DNA of 12,459 nucleotides, taken from contig JAFYZZ010000081.1 of the NCBI GenBank assembly GCA_017548445.1, positions 1 to 12,459 of the forward strand, read 5' to 3'. Positions within the stretch are counted from its first letter, which is position 1; the number at the start of each line of letters is the position of its first letter. The position numbers and the translations under genes were made by a program. This document shows, one piece after another, positions 1 to 6,235 of this stretch. The notes below the pieces were generated by a model, which was given only the letters and a program-made list of their open reading frames with translations, had not been told where the DNA came from and ran no database searches. This stretch comes from Bacteroidales bacterium. Lineage in GTDB: Bacteria > Bacteroidota > Bacteroidia > Bacteroidales > UBA932.

Positions 1-1269
1 AACACCATGAAGGAGGCGCCGGCGGAGCCGAAAAAGGGCCCCGCTGGGGCAAACGCCCCGTCTCGTTCCGACCGCCGGCCGCAGCAGCTGCGCGAAATCG
101 ACTATTCGCAGGATGCGCGCATCTCCCTCGGTCTGGGGGAGGTGGACCGGATCCTGGGCGGCGGGATGGTGCCGGGGTCGCTGGTGCTGATCGGCGGCGA
201 GCCGGGCATCGGTAAGTCCACCCTCAGCCTGCAGATCCCGCTGAGCTGCCGGGATCTCCGGACGCTCTATGTCACCGGCGAGGAAAGCGCCAAACAGGTG
301 GGTATGCGTGCCAAGCGCCTGGGCGGCGACGATTCCAACTGTTCCATCTTTTGCGAGACGCTGATCGGGACCGTGATCGAGGAGGCCCGGGCGATGATGC
401 CCGACCTGATGATCGTGGATTCCGTGCAGACGATGTATACCGACACGGTGGAGTCGGCGCCCGGCTCGGTCTCCCAGATCAAGGAGGTGGCCGCCGCGTT
501 GCTGCGCTTCGCCAAGGAAAGCGGCGTGCCCGTGATCCTGATCGGCCATATCACCAAGGACGGCTTCATCGCCGGTCCCAAGATCCTCGAACACATCGTG
601 GACGTGGTCCTGCAGTTCGAGGGCGAGAACCGCGGTTCCTACCGCATCCTGCGGAGCATCAAGAACCGTTTCGGCTCCACTTCCGAGCTCGCCGTCTTCG
701 AGATGACGGGCACGGGCCTGCGCGAGGTGGCCAACCCTTCGGAAATGCTGATCCCGATGCACGAGCAGGGGCTCAGCGGCACGGCCATCGCGGCGATGCT
801 GGACGGCACGCGCCCCCTCCTCTTCGAGGTGCAGGCGCTCGTCAGTTCCGCCGTCTATGGCACGGCGCAGCGTTCCGCCACGGGCTTCGACGCCCGCCGG
901 CTCAATATGCTGCTCGCGGTGCTGGAGAAGCGCGCGGGCTTCCACCTCAGCGCCAAGGATGTTTTCCTGAATATGGCCGGCGGCCTCAAGGTGAGCGACC
1001 CGGCTTGCGACCTGGCGGTCATCTGCGCGGTGCTGTCGTCCAATTTCGATTTCGCCATCCCGTCGGATGTCTGCTTCGCCGGCGAGGTGGGCCTGAGCGG
1101 CGAGATCCGTCCCGTGGGGCAGATCGACCGCCGCGTGCAGGAAGCCGCCCGCCTGGGCTTCAAGCGTTTCTTCGTGTCTTCGTTCTCTAAGGTGGAGGTG
1201 AAGCCGGAGGGGCTGCGCATCATCAAGGTGGCCGACGTGCCGGCCCTGGTCAAAGCTTTGTTCAAGTAG
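1..1269 (+). CDS. radA: DNA repair/recombination ATPase RadA (Sms), 5'-truncated by window edge
   Basis: RadA is a RecA-like ATPase that helps process branched recombination intermediates in DNA repair. Counting from the ATG at base 7, Walker A (GGEPGIGKST) is at residues 63-72, the Walker B strand (LMIVDS) at about 134-139, and the RadA-specific KNRFG motif at 219-223. A Lon-protease-like domain fills roughly residues 290-420. The usual N-terminal four-cysteine zinc finger is missing from the visible part. However, the frame is open back to base 1 and reads Asn-Thr just before that Met. RadA zinc fingers normally end in Cys-x-x-Trp-Asn-Thr, so I infer the Met at 7 is internal and the true start lies before the window. 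The stop is at 1267-1269 and rsmE starts on the next base, implying co-transcription. The family call is very secure. Confidence 0.96.
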   Translation, partial: NTMKEAPAEPKKGPAGANAPSRSDRRPQQLREIDYSQDARISLGLGEVDRILGGGMVPGSLVLIGGEPGIGKSTLSLQIPLSCRDLRTLYVTGEESAKQVGMRAKRLGGDDSNCSIFCETLIGTVIEEARAMMPDLMIVDSVQTMYTDTVESAPGSVSQIKEVAAALLRFAKESGVPVILIGHITKDGFIAGPKILEHIVDVVLQFEGENRGSYRILRSIKNRFGSTSELAVFEMTGTGLREVANPSEMLIPMHEQGLSGTAIAAMLDGTRPLLFEVQALVSSAVYGTAQRSATGFDARRLNMLLAVLEKRAGFHLSAKDVFLNMAGGLKVSDPACDLAVICAVLSSNFDFAIPSDVCFAGEVGLSGEIRPVGQIDRRVQEAARLGFKRFFVSSFSKVEVKPEGLRIIKVADVPALVKALFK

Positions 1270-2148
1270 ATGGAACTCTTTTTCTCCGACGATATCCTCG
1301 ATTCCCGGGTCCGGCTGGACCAGGAGGAGTCGGCGCACTGCGTCCGGGTGCTGCGGCACCGCGCGGGCGACGAGATTTCCGTGATCGACGGGCGTGGCAC
1401 GCTGTACCGCTGCGCGCTGGAGATCGCCGACGCGAAAGGCGCCGAAGCGCGCGTCCTGGAGCGCATTCCCGGCTTCGGGGCGCATCCCTATCAGCTGACG
1501 ATGGCGGTCTGCCCGACCAAGAACATCGACCGTTTCGAATGGTTCGTGGAGAAGGCCACGGAGATCGGCGTGGACGTGATCGCGCCGGTGATCGGAGACC
1601 GCTCGGAGCGCAAGGTCGTCAAGACGGACCGGCTGCGCCGCCTCGTGCTCTCGGCGACGAAGCAGTCGCTCAAGGCCGCGATGCCGGAGGTGGCGGAGCC
1701 CGTCTCCGTGCGCGACTTCATCGCCGCCGCGCCCGCCGACGCCCTCAAACTCATCTGCTACTGTTTCGACGACGTCGAACGCATTCCCATCACCGACATC
1801 CTCCGCCGGACAGGCAGTGCTGCCGGCAAACCCGTGGCCAGCAAGCTGGCTTGTTCTCCAACCCTCTGCACCCCCTTCCAGGGGGACATTTCCCTCCGGG
1901 CTGGCCTCGTAAATGGGGGGGACCCAACCGACAGGTTGGGGGGGATGAGCGAAGCGAAGGTTTGCGGTAGCAGCTGCCTGCCGGCGGAGATCTGCATTCT
2001 GATTGGGCCTGAGGGAGACTTTAGTCCCGAGGAGGCGGCGCTGGCGCGCGAACGGGGATGGTTCCCCGTGCAGCTCGGTCCCAGCCGTCTGCGCACGGAA
2101 ACAGCCGCCGTCACGGCCGTGACAGCGGTCTATCTTGCCAATATCTGA
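1270..2148 (+). CDS. rsmE: 16S rRNA (uracil-1498-N3)-methyltransferase RsmE with a 63-codon in-frame insertion
   Basis: RsmE methylates N3 of U1498 in 16S rRNA, using S-adenosylmethionine, on the assembled small subunit. The N-terminal PUA-like part (about 1-75) and the SPOUT methyltransferase part are both recognisable. The latter has CPTKNIDRFEWFVEKATEIG (83-102), SERKV near 117, KQSLKAAMPE near 137-146, the SAM-binding ILIGPEGDFS motif and the final SRLRTETA motif. At 292 residues it is about 50-60 longer than family members I know (roughly 230-245). The excess lies in residues 178-240, just before ILIGPEGDFS, and coincides with an inverted-repeat-bounded element (listed separately). Removing it leaves 229 residues. 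The start abuts the radA stop with no spacer. Both flanks of the insertion keep conserved motifs and the frame is intact, so I infer a functional protein with an added surface loop. That the enzyme is active is not shown by sequence. Confidence 0.95.
   Translation: MELFFSDDILDSRVRLDQEESAHCVRVLRHRAGDEISVIDGRGTLYRCALEIADAKGAEARVLERIPGFGAHPYQLTMAVCPTKNIDRFEWFVEKATEIGVDVIAPVIGDRSERKVVKTDRLRRLVLSATKQSLKAAMPEVAEPVSVRDFIAAAPADALKLICYCFDDVERIPITDILRRTGSAAGKPVASKLACSPTLCTPFQGDISLRAGLVNGGDPTDRLGGMSEAKVCGSSCLPAEICILIGPEGDFSPEEAALARERGWFPVQLGPSRLRTETAAVTAVTAVYLANI
1801..1989 (+). mobile_element. Palindromic MITE/REP-like element inserted in frame in rsmE
   Basis: The left end (1801-1832) and the reverse complement of the right end (1959-1989) match in 29 of 33 aligned columns. 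Shared blocks, in order, are CTCCGCCGG, CAGGCAG, TGCT, CCG and CAAACC. The differences are one substitution and three single-base gaps. The 189-bp length is exactly 63 codons with no stop in the rsmE frame. Inside are three hairpins: GCCAG-CAAG-CTGGC (1837-1850), CCCCCT-TCC-AGGGGG (1871-1885) and CCCAACC-GACA-GGTTGGG (1923-1940). The composition, with runs of six to eight G and the phrase GATGAGCGAAGCGAAGG, is unlike the surrounding codons. It encodes no transposase, so movement would need help in trans. I see no convincing direct target duplication. The outer nine bases of each arm could be part of the original gene, giving a smaller element of about 170 bp (1811-1980). I see no second copy in this window. 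Confidence 0.72.
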
Positions 2149-2151
2149 TCG

Positions 2152-2739
2152 TTAAGGCCGGAGAATCTCGACCTCGCCGCCCAGACCGAGCTTGATGATC
2201 TGGGAGGAGCGGCCCGTGGCGCCTGCGCCGAAGGGCTTCGGCACGACGTAGTCCACGGCGCCCTTGATCTCCTCGGAGATCTCGGCGAACGAGGCCGGCG
2301 TCGGCTCGCCGGAGATGTTGGCGCTCGTGCTGACGAGCGGCCGCCGCAGGCGGTACACCAGCTCCTTGCAGAAGGCGCCGGCAGGATTGTCTTCGGACAG
2401 CGGGATGCGGATGCCCACGGAGCCGTCCTCGGCCACCGCGTTGGGCGCCAGGTACTGCGCGCCCGGATAGATGATGGTCATCGGGGCGTCGTTGACCTCC
2501 ACCAGGTCGATGGCGATCGAGGGGATCTCCTTGATGTGCTTCGCCACCATATCGAGGTCGCAGGCCAGCAGGACCAGCGATTTGGCCTCGGAGCGGCGCT
2601 TGATTTCGAAAACGCGCGCGACCGCCTTCTCGTTGGTCGCATCGCAGCCGATGCCCCACACGGTGTCGGTGGGATAGAGGATGACGCCGCCTTCGCGGAG
2701 CACCTTCACGGCTTCCTGGATGATGGGTGTGCTGTCCAT
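2152..2739 (-). CDS. tsaC: L-threonylcarbamoyladenylate synthase, TsaC/YrdC type
   Basis: This enzyme makes threonylcarbamoyl-AMP from threonine, bicarbonate and ATP, the first step of the t6A37 modification of ANN-decoding tRNAs. The 195-residue protein is a single YrdC domain. YPTDTVWGIG lies at 22-31, KRRSEAKSL (nucleotide/substrate-binding basic loop) at 47-55, and the STSANISG signature at 137-144, followed by a late SSQIIKL. The C-terminal extension of longer Sua5 proteins is absent, so this is the short TsaC-like form. It is the last visible gene of a tight minus-strand operon, starting 1 bp after the rhomboid stop. Its own stop codon is only 3 bp from the convergent rsmE stop, leaving no room for a private terminator. 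Confidence 0.95.
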   Translation of the reverse strand: MDSTPIIQEAVKVLREGGVILYPTDTVWGIGCDATNEKAVARVFEIKRRSEAKSLVLLACDLDMVAKHIKEIPSIAIDLVEVNDAPMTIIYPGAQYLAPNAVAEDGSVGIRIPLSEDNPAGAFCKELVYRLRRPLVSTSANISGEPTPASFAEISEEIKGAVDYVVPKPFGAGATGRSSQIIKLGLGGEVEILRP

Positions 2740-2740
2740 A

Positions 2741-3448
2741 TCAGAGTTTGTTTTGGTCGAAGAGAATGCCGCGCCTGCGCCACCAGAGGATCAGCAGCCA
2801 GGCGAAGAGCATACCGCCCAGATGGGCGAAATGCGCGATGCCGGAGGCCGTGCCGGTGATGCCGGTGAAGAGTTCGATGGCGGCGAAGATGCCCACCATC
2901 CATTTCGCGCTGAGCGTCACGGGCGGGAAGAGCAGCGTCATCCGCGACTCCGGGAAGAGCATCGCATAGCCCATCAGCACGCCGTAGATGGCGCCGGAGG
3001 CGCCCACGGTTGGCACGGAGAAGATCTCCCGGATGCGCGCGATCGCCTCGGCGTTGCCCAGGTCGGCGCCCGGCAGATAGGAGGTGAACTGCAGGTACTG
3101 CACGCCCAGGTGCAGGGCTTCGGCCCCGAGACCGCATACGAAATAGAAGAGCAGGAATTTCTTGCTGCCGATCATCCGCTCCAACACGATGCCGAAGATG
3201 AACAGCGTGTACATATTGAAGAAGATGTGCAGGAAGCCGCCGTGCATGAACATATGCGTGATCACCTGCCACCAGTGGAAGAGGGGCGAGGCGGGGAAAT
3301 ACAGGCCCAGGATCCCGGCGAAGTATCTTTGGTTCAGGAGCGTGGCCAGGAACACGATCACGTTGATGATGATCAGGTTCTTGGTCACAGGCGGCAGCGA
3401 CGAGAGGAATCCTCCCCGACGGCCGTTGTCGTAGTAATAATAAGCCAT
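2741..3448 (-). CDS. Rhomboid family intramembrane serine protease
   Basis: Rhomboids cleave transmembrane helices inside the membrane with a Ser-His dyad. In the 235-residue protein read from the ATG at 3448, the catalytic serine motif GASG is at 149-152 (Ser151). The catalytic histidine lies in HFAHLGG, most likely His209. The HIFFN segment (His74, Asn78) matches the oxyanion-side HxxxN motif. About six hydrophobic segments are visible, starting near residue 23, with a short basic and Tyr-rich N-terminus. The frame is open 33 codons further upstream, but that extension overlaps the 3' end of mutL and looks like low-complexity shadow sequence, so I chose the start 1 bp after the mutL stop. 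The natural substrate is unknown. Its place between mutL and tsaC looks like operon packing rather than shared function. Confidence 0.94.
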   Translation of the reverse strand: MAYYYYDNGRRGGFLSSLPPVTKNLIIINVIVFLATLLNQRYFAGILGLYFPASPLFHWWQVITHMFMHGGFLHIFFNMYTLFIFGIVLERMIGSKKFLLFYFVCGLGAEALHLGVQYLQFTSYLPGADLGNAEAIARIREIFSVPTVGASGAIYGVLMGYAMLFPESRMTLLFPPVTLSAKWMVGIFAAIELFTGITGTASGIAHFAHLGGMLFAWLLILWWRRRGILFDQNKL

Positions 3449-3449
3449 T

Positions 3450-5261
3450 CTAGAATCTTTTGTCGATTTCCGCGAGCGGGACGATGCTGACGATGCGGCG
3501 TCCGCCCGGCGTGAGTTCGGCATTGTCGCTTGCAAAAAGCGTGTCAATCAGCAGCTGCGCCTCCTGCGGAGATGCCGGCGGATCGGCGTGTGAGGCCCCC
3601 AGGGTGGCGAATTTCTCCGCCAGACGCTGCTGCATCAGCTCCGGCAGCGCCTCCCGTTCCTCTGACAAAATGTACACGAGGTCGCTGACAAGTTGCGTGA
3701 CCTTGCCCGGTTCGCAGCTGTAGCCCTCCGGCACGCCGTTCACCACCACGGTGTCCGTGCCGAACGGGGTGATGTCGAAGCCGAGGCGGGAGAGCAGCGC
3801 GGCGTTGTCCTCGAAGAGGAGCCGCTGCTGCGCGCCCACCATCGCCTGCACGGGGAAGAGGGCGGTCTGCGTGACGTGCGCCTCCTGGCCCAGGGCGCGG
3901 AGCGCCTGCTCGTAGAGGATGCGCTCGCGGGCGCGGGCGATATGGACGACCATCAGGCCGGACGCGGCCGGCGTGAGGATGTATTTGCCCTGCACGACGA
4001 GCATCCGCCCCTGCGGGAGGGTCTTCTCCTCGAAGAGGCGGCCGTAGTCTTCGTGCCGGTCGATGTGGCGGCTGAAATCATAGCCGGCCGGGGCGGCGGG
4101 TGCTTCGGGGGCGCCGTCCGTCAGCGGGAGCGCGGCGGCGCTGAAGGGGTCGTAGTTCGGGTCCGTCTCGATGACGGGCATCCGGACGGTCCCCTTGTAC
4201 TGCTCGAAACTCTTGCCCAACTGGGGAATCTCCACGGCGCCTTCGGTGTTGAAGTCGATGCTGGCGCCGAAGCTGTTTCGCCCGAGCGTCTCCTTGACGC
4301 AGGCGTAGAGGATCTGGAAGATGACGGCGTCCTCCTCGAACTTGATCTCCGTCTTGGTCGGGTGGATGTTGACGTCCACGGCGTGCGGGTCCGTCTCCAG
4401 GAAGATGAAGTAGGTGGGCGTGACCCCGTCCGGAATCATCTCCTCGTAGGCCTTCATCACCGCCTTGTGGAGGTAGGCGCTGCGGAAGAAGCGTCCGTTG
4501 ACGAAGAAATATTGGTTGCCCAGGGTCTTGCGGGCGGTGTCGGGGCGTCCGACGAAGCCGCGGACGCGCACCACGGAGGTGTCGGCCGACAGGTCGACGA
4601 TGTCGCCGACCACATTGCTGCCCATCAGGTCCAGGATGCGGAATTTCAGGGATTTCGCCTTCTTCAGGACATAGATGTCGCGTCCGTTGTGGGACAGGGT
4701 GAAGGCGATGTCGGGGCGCGTGATGGCCACGCGCGTGAATTCTTCGAGGATATGTTTGAGCTCGACGTTGTCGCTCTTGAGGAACTTGCGGCGGGCGGGG
4801 GTGTTGTAGAAGAGGTTGCGTACCGCGAAATTGGAACCCGCCGGGGCGGCCACGGTCGCGGTTTTCGTCTCGCCGAAGGCGCCGATGCGCACTTCGGTGC
4901 CCGTCTCGTCCTGCGGCCGGCGGGTGCGCAGGGTCACTTCCGCCACGGCGGCGATGCTCGCGAGCGCCTCGCCGCGGAAGCCGTAGGTGAGGATCTGTTC
5001 GAGATCCTCGGCCGAGGCGATCTTGGAGGTGGCGTGCCGCTCGAAGCAGAGGACGGCGTCCGACGCGCTCATTCCGCAGCCGTTGTCGATGACCTGCAGG
5101 AGCGTACGGCCGGCGTCGGTCACGACCACGTTGACCTGGGTCGCGCCCGCATCGACGGCATTTTCCATCAACTCCTTCACCACGGACGCCGGCCGCTGTA
5201 CGACCTCGCCCGCGGCGATCATATTGGCAACCTGCGCCGGCAGGATCTTCAACTTGCCCAT
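3450..5261 (-). CDS. mutL: DNA mismatch repair protein MutL
   Basis: MutL is the ATP-dependent matchmaker that links MutS-bound mismatches to strand incision and excision. The N-terminal GHKL ATPase is intact in this 603-residue protein. Glu30 and Asn34 sit in KELMENAVDAGA, Asp59 in DNGCG, then TYGFRGEALASIAAV at 92-106, NTPARRKF at 153-160 and VNIHPTK at 297-303. A Pro/Ala-rich linker near 375-395 leads to the C-terminal dimerisation domain. Where endonuclease-type MutL proteins have DQHA-x2-E-x4-E, this one reads HIARARERILYE (440-451). It keeps the two glutamates but not Asp, Gln and His. The usual late Cys-containing motifs are also replaced (TPGGRR at 584-589). The start is 3 bp after the stop of the upstream small membrane protein. 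Confidence 0.97.
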   Translation of the reverse strand: MGKLKILPAQVANMIAAGEVVQRPASVVKELMENAVDAGATQVNVVVTDAGRTLLQVIDNGCGMSASDAVLCFERHATSKIASAEDLEQILTYGFRGEALASIAAVAEVTLRTRRPQDETGTEVRIGAFGETKTATVAAPAGSNFAVRNLFYNTPARRKFLKSDNVELKHILEEFTRVAITRPDIAFTLSHNGRDIYVLKKAKSLKFRILDLMGSNVVGDIVDLSADTSVVRVRGFVGRPDTARKTLGNQYFFVNGRFFRSAYLHKAVMKAYEEMIPDGVTPTYFIFLETDPHAVDVNIHPTKTEIKFEEDAVIFQILYACVKETLGRNSFGASIDFNTEGAVEIPQLGKSFEQYKGTVRMPVIETDPNYDPFSAAALPLTDGAPEAPAAPAGYDFSRHIDRHEDYGRLFEEKTLPQGRMLVVQGKYILTPAASGLMVVHIARARERILYEQALRALGQEAHVTQTALFPVQAMVGAQQRLLFEDNAALLSRLGFDITPFGTDTVVVNGVPEGYSCEPGKVTQLVSDLVYILSEEREALPELMQQRLAEKFATLGASHADPPASPQEAQLLIDTLFASDNAELTPGGRRIVSIVPLAEIDKRF

Positions 5262-5264
5262 CCG

Positions 5265-5561
5265 CTAGAACAGGGAGTAGAACTTGGCGATGTACATCAG
5301 CACGGCGGCGATCAGCAGCAGCGTAATGATGCCGATGATGGTCTGGACGGCTTTCATCGGGGTGCGCGTGCGGGTACCCTCACGGAACGAGCCCTTGAGG
5401 TAGCTGCCGGGCACGTACGTCCCCTTCTCCTTCTCCTGGTCCATCGAGCCGTCCACGGCGCCGAAGCGTCGCTTGCGTTCTTCCTCCTCGGGGTTGTAGT
5501 AGATCGGTTTGTAGTTGAAAACGCGGTGTTCGTTTTCACCGAAAAAATTAAATAGTCCCAT
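5265..5561 (-). CDS. Small conserved single-pass membrane protein (unknown function)
   Basis: This is a 98-residue protein of unknown function and the first gene of the minus-strand operon leading into mutL. It begins MGLFNFFG, followed by HRVFNYKPIYYNPEEEE (12-28) and a charged, Lys/Arg/Glu-rich middle. A single strong hydrophobic segment at about 71-92 ends near the C-terminus, so a cytosolic body anchored by a C-terminal tail helix is the likely topology. I recall proteins with this MGLFNFF/VFNYKP pattern from other Bacteroidota, sometimes labelled riboflavin synthase beta subunit; nothing visible here supports that activity. A TAnnTTTG box lies 6 nt upstream of the ATG. The reading frame is supported by its operon spacing (3 bp to mutL) and its conserved look. 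Confidence 0.85.
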   Translation of the reverse strand: MGLFNFFGENEHRVFNYKPIYYNPEEEERKRRFGAVDGSMDQEKEKGTYVPGSYLKGSFREGTRTRTPMKAVQTIIGIITLLLIAAVLMYIAKFYSLF

Positions 5562-5567
5562 AGCTTA

Positions 5568-5575
5568 CAAATGTA
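5568..5575 (-). promoter_or_regulatory. Putative -7 promoter box for the mutL operon
   Basis: Read on the minus strand the bases are TACATTTG, a perfect TAnnTTTG match to the Bacteroidota sigma-ABfr -7 consensus. Six bases separate it from the ATG at 5561, so the transcript would be nearly leaderless. No good TTTG -33 element is visible 19-20 bp upstream, which lowers confidence. The box lies within a dyad, TTACA-AA-TGTAA, at 5565-5576. Confidence 0.45.
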
Positions 5576-5587
5576 ACCATTTTTCTT

Positions 5588-5595
5588 TATTTTTG
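5588..5595 (+). promoter_or_regulatory. Putative -7 promoter box for ispF
   Basis: TATTTTTG is a perfect TAnnTTTG match, 7 nt before the ispF ATG at 5603. The -33 region (5565-5568, TTAC) matches the TTTG consensus poorly. Transcription would begin at or just before the start codon. Confidence 0.45.
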
Positions 5596-5602
5596 TAGTG
5601 AT

Positions 5603-6082
5603 ATGGACTTCAGAATAGGACAAGGATACGATGTGCACGCCCTCGCGGAAGGTCTTCCGATGTGGCTCGGCGGTGTGCGGATTCCCTCGCCGACGGGCTT
5701 CGTAGCCCACTCCGACGGCGATGTGGCCATCCACGCCCTGTGCGACGCGCTCCTCGGCGCGCTCGCCATCGGCGACATCGGTCATCTTTTCCCGGACACG
5801 GACGACCGCTGGAAAGGCGTGGACAGCAAGGAGCTGCTCGCCGCGGTGCTCGCCCGCCCGGAGTTCGAAGGCTGGCAGGTCGTCAACGCCGACATCACCA
5901 TCGCCCTGCAGGCTCCCAAACTCGCCCCGCACATCGCCGAAATGCGCCGTACGCTCGCGCGTGTGATGGGTATCGGCGAGGATCGCGTGAGCGTCAAGGC
6001 CACCACCACGGAGCGTCTGGGCTTCGTCGGACGCAAGGAAGGATGCGAAGTCTGGGCAATTGTTCTGATTGAACGAAAATAA
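5603..6082 (+). CDS. ispF: 2-C-methyl-D-erythritol 2,4-cyclodiphosphate synthase IspF
   Basis: IspF cyclises CDP-methylerythritol 2-phosphate to MEcPP with release of CMP, the fifth step of the non-mevalonate (MEP) isoprenoid pathway in the cytosol. The 159-residue length is typical. The metal-binding GYDVH motif places Asp10 and His12, and HSDGDVAIHALCDALLGA (36-53) supplies the third ligand His44. The C-terminal signature KATTTERLGFVGRKEG is complete. The start is set by the conserved MDFRIGQGYDVH beginning. It is divergent from the mutL operon, with a 41-bp gap. Its stop is followed after 2 bp by the -33 region of the tRNA promoter, so it appears to be a monocistronic unit unless it reads through into the tRNAs. 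Confidence 0.98.
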   Translation: MDFRIGQGYDVHALAEGLPMWLGGVRIPSPTGFVAHSDGDVAIHALCDALLGALAIGDIGHLFPDTDDRWKGVDSKELLAAVLARPEFEGWQVVNADITIALQAPKLAPHIAEMRRTLARVMGIGEDRVSVKATTTERLGFVGRKEGCEVWAIVLIERK

Positions 6083-6084
6083 AT

Positions 6085-6115
6085 TTTGTAAATTACCAAA
6101 AGTGTTGTACATTTG
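6085..6115 (+). promoter_or_regulatory. Bacteroidota-type promoter of the tRNA pair
   Basis: TTTG at 6085-6088, a 19-base spacer, and TACATTTG at 6108-6115 match the -33/-7 consensus TTTG-N19-TAnnTTTG exactly. Transcription would begin around 6120, leaving about 25 nt of 5' leader before the mature tRNA-Gln at 6146. Confidence 0.85.
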
Positions 6116-6145
6116 CAGTCCCAAAACCGCAAGGTAAGGGAATAT

Positions 6146-6216
6146 TGAGATATGGTGTAATGGTAGCACTACAGATTCTGGCTCTGTCAGTGAGGGTTCG
6201 AATCCTTCTATCTCAA
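6146..6216 (+). tRNA. tRNA-Gln (anticodon CUG)
   Basis: A full cloverleaf can be drawn. The acceptor stem is TGAGATA (6146-6152) with TATCTCA (6209-6215) and discriminator A6216. The D stem is GTG/CAC around a TAATGGTAG loop. The anticodon stem ACAGA/TCTGT encloses TTCTGGC, with anticodon CTG at 6178-6180. The variable loop has 4 nt, and the T stem GAGGG/CCTTC has one G-T wobble and a normal TTCGAAT loop. CCA is not encoded. The start with an unpaired-type U1-A72 pair agrees with glutamine tRNAs. It decodes CAG; a UUG isoacceptor presumably lies elsewhere. Confidence 0.95.
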
Positions 6217-6235
6217 CAAAGCTTTATGGCCTGAT

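Noticed and set aside
7..9. ATG at base 7 as the true radA start
   Set aside because: The frame is open to base 1 and reads Asn-Thr, the end of the conserved zinc-finger Trp-Asn-Thr. The start is therefore probably upstream of the window.
1801..1989. Insert as an intein or group II intron fragment
   Set aside because: It has no splicing-block motifs or intron domains, is far too short, and has terminal inverted repeats instead.
1270..2148. rsmE as a pseudogene disrupted by the repeat
   Set aside because: The insert preserves the frame and all conserved motifs on both sides are intact, so a working gene with an added loop is more likely.
3449..3547. 33-codon N-terminal extension of the rhomboid overlapping the mutL 3' end
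   Set aside because: It is low-complexity Ser/Arg/Ala sequence unlike rhomboids. The ATG at 3448 follows the mutL stop by 1 bp, matching the spacing of the other genes in the operon.
3693..5555. 620-codon open frame on the + strand opposite mutL and the small membrane protein
   Set aside because: It is the shadow of mutL, has no recognisable motif, and runs across two real genes.
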